Shown piece by piece: positions 6,165 to 8,582 of a stretch of DNA of 8,582 nucleotides. The notes under the pieces were generated by a model that was not told the DNA's origin, searched no databases, and saw only the letters and a list, made by a program, of their open reading frames with translations. The stretch comes from Acidobacteriota bacterium. GTDB lineage: Bacteria; Acidobacteriota; Terriglobia; Terriglobales; Acidobacteriaceae. Positions within the stretch are counted from its first letter, which is position 1, and each line of letters begins with the position of its first letter. The stretch covers positions 1 to 8,582 of the forward strand of contig JAEKKE010000117.1 in the NCBI GenBank assembly GCA_019510535.1. Direction: 5' to 3'. The translations under genes were made by a program, and so were the position numbers.

Positions 6165-6767
6165 TTACTTGCGGATGTAGCGGCGGCCTTCGATGCGGTA
6201 TTCACCGGAGAGGACTCGCTGCAGACCTTCGGCATAGGCCTGGTGTTCCTGTTCCAGGATGCGTGCTGCCAGAGTGTCGTGCGTATCGTTGTCGAGCACC
6301 GGTACGGTGCGCTGCACGATGATGGTGCCGTGGTCGACCTGCTCATCCACGAAGTGGACGGTGCAGCCTGCGACTTTGGCTCCGTACTCCAGTGCCTGTC
6401 CCTGCGCGTCCAGGCCAGGGAAGGCGGGCAGCAGTGAGGGGTGGATGTTCAGAATGCGATTGGGAAAGGCCGCGATGAACTCCGGCGAGATGATCCGCAT
6501 GTAGCCGGCCAGGCAGAGGAGGTCGACCTTGGCCTCCTGCAGCGCAGCGATCATTTGGCGATCGTGCTCCTGACGCGGAATGCCTTTTGAGGGAATCGCA
6601 TGGGCTTCGAGTCCCAGTTGGCGGGCGGCATCGATTCCGGGCGCGTCTGCTTTGTTCGAGAGCACCAGCACGATTTCGCAGCCGTGCAGGGAGCCATTGT
6701 TAATGGCTTCCGCGATCGCGAGAAAGTTCGATCCCCGTCCGGAGAGAAGAACACCGAGTCTGGTCAT
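6165..6767 (-). CDS. purN: Phosphoribosylglycinamide formyltransferase (GART)
   Basis: PurN transfers the formyl group of 10-formyl-tetrahydrofolate to glycinamide ribonucleotide, the third step of de novo purine synthesis, in the cytoplasm. The 200-residue product has the usual family length. It shows the phosphate-binding GRGSN at 10-14, the folate-site region LAGYMRIIS at 86-94, and the catalytic set Asn107, His109 in NIHPSLLPAFPG and Asp145 in VDHG, matching Asn106/His108/Asp144 of the E. coli enzyme. The loop after HPSLLP reads AFPGLDAQGQAL instead of the E. coli AFKGLHTHRQAL, a variant I associate with some other bacterial lineages. It starts 16 nt after purM with no clear ribosome site (GAGCCGTACGTCCTCG precedes the ATG), so it is probably translated by coupling within a purMN operon. 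Confidence 0.97.
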   Translation of the reverse strand: MTRLGVLLSGRGSNFLAIAEAINNGSLHGCEIVLVLSNKADAPGIDAARQLGLEAHAIPSKGIPRQEHDRQMIAALQEAKVDLLCLAGYMRIISPEFIAAFPNRILNIHPSLLPAFPGLDAQGQALEYGAKVAGCTVHFVDEQVDHGTIIVQRTVPVLDNDTHDTLAARILEQEHQAYAEGLQRVLSGEYRIEGRRYIRK

Positions 6768-6783
6768 CGAGGACGTACGGCTC

Positions 6784-7839
6784 TTATGCGTAGCTAACCT
6801 TGCGATCGCCGCGAACGACGCGGCCGATCACATGGAAGCGCTCATTGGCGCGGTTCAGAATAGCCTTGGCCTTCTTTACCTTGTCAGCGGGAACAACGCA
6901 GATAAGACCGATACCCATGTTGAAGGTGCGGAACATCTCATCCTGCTCGACCTGGCCCAGCTCCTGTAGATGCGTGAACAGCGGCGGAACCTGCCATGAG
7001 GTGAGGTCGATATGCGCTCCCATTCCCTTGGGCAATACGCGCGGAAGGTTTTCGGTAATGCCACCGCCGGTGATGTGCGCCATGCCGGCGACACAGTCGG
7101 CGGCGTGCAGCTTCCTGATGATGCCGAGGTAGCTGCGGTGCGTCTTCATCAGGGCAGCGCCGGTCTTTTCCTTGATGGCGCCGACGTACTGGTCGGCGGT
7201 GTATCCCGCGACTTCAAACAGCAGTTTGCGAGCCAGCGAGTAGCCGTTGGTGTGCAGGCCGGTCGAGGGCAGGCCGAAGAGTACGTCGCCTACCTGAGTC
7301 TTCTCACCGGTGATGATGCGGTCTTTGCTGACGGCGCCGACGATAAAACCGGCGAGATCATAATCGCCCGGCTGATAGAAGCCAGGCATCTGCGCGGTCT
7401 CGCCGCCGATGAGGGCACATCCATTGGCCTTGCAGGCGTCGGAGAGACCGGTGACGATCTTCTCGACGACGTTGCCTTCCAGCTTGCCCATCGCCAGGTA
7501 GTCCAGGAAGAACAGCGGTGTGGCGCCCTGTACAGCGATATCGTTTACGCAGTGGTTGACGAGGTCGCCGCCCACTGTGTGATGAATGCCGAGCTCGAAG
7601 GCGACCTTCAGCTTGGTGCCTACGCCGTCGGCGGAGGAGACGAGCACCGGATCCGGAAACTTACTCAGGTCCAGGCCAAACAGGCCGCCAAACGAACCGA
7701 TCTCTGACAGGACGTTTTTGTTGAAGGTCCTGCGCGCTAACAGCTTGATCTTGTCTTTGGAGCGGTCTGCTGCGGAGATATCCACGCCGGCATCGGCGTA
7801 GGAGATGGGGCCTGAGGACTTCACGGGAATTGGAGCCAA
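6784..7839 (-). CDS. purM: Phosphoribosylformylglycinamidine cyclo-ligase (AIR synthetase)
   Basis: PurM closes the imidazole ring: FGAM plus ATP gives aminoimidazole ribonucleotide, the fifth step of purine synthesis. From the TTG at 7839 it is 351 residues, typical of the family. Conserved parts (numbered from that start) are SYADAGVDI near 13-21, DGVGTK at 71-76, GGDLVNHCVNDI near 90-101, GGETAQMPGFY at 145-155, GLHTNGYSLAR near 194-204 and HITGGGITENLPR near 255-267, covering the ATP- and substrate-binding loops of the PurM fold. There is no ATG near the N-terminus. TTG 7854, TTG 7839 and GTG 7824 are possible, and 7839 is chosen because GGAAGG lies 7 nt before it; 7854 has no such site. 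It is the first gene of purM-purN on the minus strand. The upstream gap to the DCC gene is about 90 bp. Confidence 0.95.
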   Translation of the reverse strand: MAPIPVKSSGPISYADAGVDISAADRSKDKIKLLARRTFNKNVLSEIGSFGGLFGLDLSKFPDPVLVSSADGVGTKLKVAFELGIHHTVGGDLVNHCVNDIAVQGATPLFFLDYLAMGKLEGNVVEKIVTGLSDACKANGCALIGGETAQMPGFYQPGDYDLAGFIVGAVSKDRIITGEKTQVGDVLFGLPSTGLHTNGYSLARKLLFEVAGYTADQYVGAIKEKTGAALMKTHRSYLGIIRKLHAADCVAGMAHITGGGITENLPRVLPKGMGAHIDLTSWQVPPLFTHLQELGQVEQDEMFRTFNMGIGLICVVPADKVKKAKAILNRANERFHVIGRVVRGDRKVSYA

Positions 7840-7846
7840 CGATGCG

Positions 7847-7852
7847 CCTTCC
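7847..7852 (-). promoter_or_regulatory. Shine-Dalgarno site that sets the purM start
   Basis: GGAAGG on the minus strand lies 7 nt before the TTG at 7839. It lies inside the reading frame if TTG 7854 were the start, so it argues for the shorter protein with a rare TTG initiator. Confidence 0.55.
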
Positions 7853-7901
7853 AAAGGGAAAATAAAACAGCAGGAAGTCTAGAGTTTATCAGGATTGATG
7901 G

Positions 7902-7917
7902 GGAAGCGGAGGCTTCC
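7902..7917. other. Small hairpin in the gap before purM
   Basis: GGAAGC (7902-7907), loop GGAG, GCTTCC (7912-7917): a perfect 6-bp stem lying 14 nt after the stop of the DCC gene on the minus strand. There is no T-run after it on the minus strand (CCATCAATC), so it is at best a weak terminator or RNA stability element. A purM promoter is expected in the AT-rich part at 7855-7890, but I cannot name a convincing -35/-10 pair. Confidence 0.35.
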
Positions 7918-7931
7918 GGGGTAGTTCCATC

Positions 7932-8384
7932 TCAACTGTCAAGCCCGATGAAGCGTTCGCGGAGGCCCGGTTCCGGAAGCGGGCAGATTTCGTATCGCCC
8001 CGCGAGATGGTAGCGAATCCGGGCGACCAGCCGGTAGACAGGGTCGCCCAGCCACGACGGAATCGCCATCAGGATCCGTCCCAGAATTCTCCAGGGCCGG
8101 GTTAGTCGCACCATGACCATTGCGACCGCCCTGGTGCGCAGGGAGATCCGCTCTTGTGGGGTGAGGGCATGTTCCAGCACGACGACGGAGTTCAGGGTCG
8201 CGGCAGTGATGCCGTACCGCTGGAGCAATTCTGCTCCCAGGCGGGAGCCGAGCGGAAGAAACAGGAGACGGCCTGTGGGATCGCGTTGCGCGGCAAAATG
8301 CACGAGGCCGTTACAGAGGGCGCAGACGCCGTCGTAGAGCAGGATGTCCCTGCCCGAGAGTCGTTCCCGTTCCTGTGCGGTCAT
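7932..8384 (-). CDS. DCC-family thiol-disulfide oxidoreductase-like protein (DUF393)
   Basis: The product is 150 residues. Near the N-terminus is DILLYDGVCALCNGLVHF, with the family-defining D18-G-V-C21-x-x-C24-N motif, from which the DCC family (YuxK type, DUF393) takes its name. The two cysteines form a thioredoxin-like CxxC site. RDPTGRLLFLPL (34-45) and the C-terminal WLGDPVYRLVARIRYHLAG with Asp113 and Tyr116-Arg117 are also usual in the family (YxxxAxNRY in many members; here the Asn is replaced, reading VARIRY). A thiol redox function is predicted but the substrate is not known. The ATG at 8384 is well supported by AAGGAGG 8 nt before it. It is divergent from hemL across 37 bp, and lies upstream of purM on the same strand with a 90-bp gap, so it may have its own transcript. 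Confidence 0.92.
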   Translation of the reverse strand: MTAQERERLSGRDILLYDGVCALCNGLVHFAAQRDPTGRLLFLPLGSRLGAELLQRYGITAATLNSVVVLEHALTPQERISLRTRAVAMVMVRLTRPWRILGRILMAIPSWLGDPVYRLVARIRYHLAGRYEICPLPEPGLRERFIGLDS

Positions 8385-8392
8385 CGTCCGAG

Positions 8393-8399
8393 CCTCCTT
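8393..8399 (-). promoter_or_regulatory. Consensus Shine-Dalgarno of the DCC gene
   Basis: AAGGAGG on the minus strand, 8 nt before the ATG at 8384, is the best ribosome site in the window. It confirms this start and means the DCC transcript must begin above 8399, that is, in the last few bases of the gap or inside the hemL coding region. Confidence 0.8.
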
Positions 8400-8408
8400 C
8401 CGCCTTTC

Positions 8409-8414
8409 TATACT
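8409..8414 (+). promoter_or_regulatory. hemL: Candidate -10 box of hemL
   Basis: TATACT (5 of 6 to TATAAT) ends 7 nt before the hemL ATG at 8422. Normal spacing would place the transcription start at about 8420-8422, giving a leaderless or nearly leaderless mRNA. This agrees with the lack of any Shine-Dalgarno sequence before the ATG. A -35 box is not recognisable in 8385-8393, where the DCC ribosome site lies. Confidence 0.45.
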
Positions 8415-8416
8415 GA

Positions 8417-8446
8417 ATTAGATGACTCGAGTGCTGGAAATGTCCC
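8417..8446 (-). promoter_or_regulatory. Candidate promoter of the DCC gene overlapping the hemL start
   Basis: On the minus strand GGGACA (complement of 8441-8446, 4 of 6 to TTGACA), an 18-bp spacer and TCTAAT (complement of 8417-8422, 5 of 6 to TATAAT) lie in good order. The -10 would cover the first base of the hemL ATG. The positions fit the need for a promoter above the ribosome site at 8393-8399, but the match is modest and in GC-rich DNA could be chance. Confidence 0.3.
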
Positions 8447-8582
8447 GTTCGCTGCAGCGTCGCGCCGAAGGTCTTTTTCCCGGCGGTGTGAACTCGCCGG
8501 TGCGCGCCTTCCGTTCCGTGGGTGGCGATGCTCCCTTCCTGGAACGCGCCCAGGGCGCCTATCTGTATGACGCCGATGGCAA
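8422..8582 (+). CDS. hemL: Glutamate-1-semialdehyde 2,1-aminomutase, N-terminal end (partial)
   Basis: Fifty-three codons are present before the window ends. The N-terminus contains LFPGGVNSPVRAFRSVGGDAPF (P20-G-G-V-N-S-P-V-R-A-F30) and GAYLYDADG, the diagnostic start of HemL, a PLP enzyme that moves the amino group of glutamate-1-semialdehyde to give 5-aminolevulinate for haem and other tetrapyrroles in the C5 pathway. The PLP-binding lysine is outside the window. ATG 8422 is used as start; ATG 8440 (Met7) is possible and would still leave 13 residues before PGGVNSP. No ribosome site fits 8422, and the GGAA before 8440 is too close. The related aminotransferases lack this exact PGGVNSPVRAF form, so the assignment is firm. 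Confidence 0.93.
   Translation, partial: MTRVLEMSRSLQRRAEGLFPGGVNSPVRAFRSVGGDAPFLERAQGAYLYDADG

Noticed and set aside
7012..7707. Plus-strand open frame of 231 codons opposite purM
   Set aside because: It is antisense to conserved purM motifs and has no recognisable domain or start signal; it is a shadow.

Overview
The window reads as an ordinary chromosomal stretch of a GC-rich free-living bacterium. The gene content (a fused membrane/spermidine-synthase-like protein, an H1-like Lys-rich protein with a DUF6496-type C-terminus, long-form SerA, a DCC-family protein next to hemL) and the style of the intergenic sequence fit Acidobacteriota of the Terriglobus/Granulicella/Edaphobacter kind. That placement is inferred from protein character and not from any search. 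There are no tRNA or rRNA genes, no CRISPR array, no transposase and no clear sign of recent horizontal transfer.

Layout. Plus strand, 1-1973: the last 31 codons of gatB (Asp/Glu-tRNA amidotransferase subunit B), then a 495-residue exported protein of unknown function with a C-terminal membrane anchor, then a small very basic histone-H1-like protein. A strong, probably bidirectional, hairpin terminator (1991-2019) closes this block. Minus strand, 2018-3930: serA (3-phosphoglycerate dehydrogenase, with ASB and ACT regulatory domains) followed 2 nt later by an FmdB-type zinc-ribbon gene, so the two form a tight operon. Divergent from serA, on the plus strand at 4003-6027, is a multi-pass membrane protein with a cytoplasmic spermidine-synthase-like methyltransferase-fold domain. 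A 137-bp convergent gap (6028-6164) holds two adjacent perfect hairpins that look like a REP-type intergenic repeat. Minus strand, 6165-7839: purM and purN, consecutive parts of de novo purine synthesis, 16 nt apart. Then come a DCC (DUF393) thiol-oxidoreductase-like gene on the minus strand and, divergent from it across 37 bp, the start of hemL (glutamate-1-semialdehyde aminomutase, plus strand), cut by the window end.

How the genes relate: most are housekeeping genes (tRNA-dependent amidation, serine synthesis, purine synthesis, the tetrapyrrole precursor 5-aminolevulinate). PurN uses 10-formyl-THF, whose one-carbon units come largely from serine made through SerA, so serA and purN are metabolically linked, although they are separate transcription units here. 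The parts that are not routine are the unknown exported protein (116-1603), the H1-like protein (1659-1973), the fused membrane/SpeE-like protein with an altered active-site motif, the paired hairpins at 6063-6108, and the compact start regions of serA and hemL, where a -10-like hexamer sits almost on the start codon. I did not find a convincing new multi-gene system.
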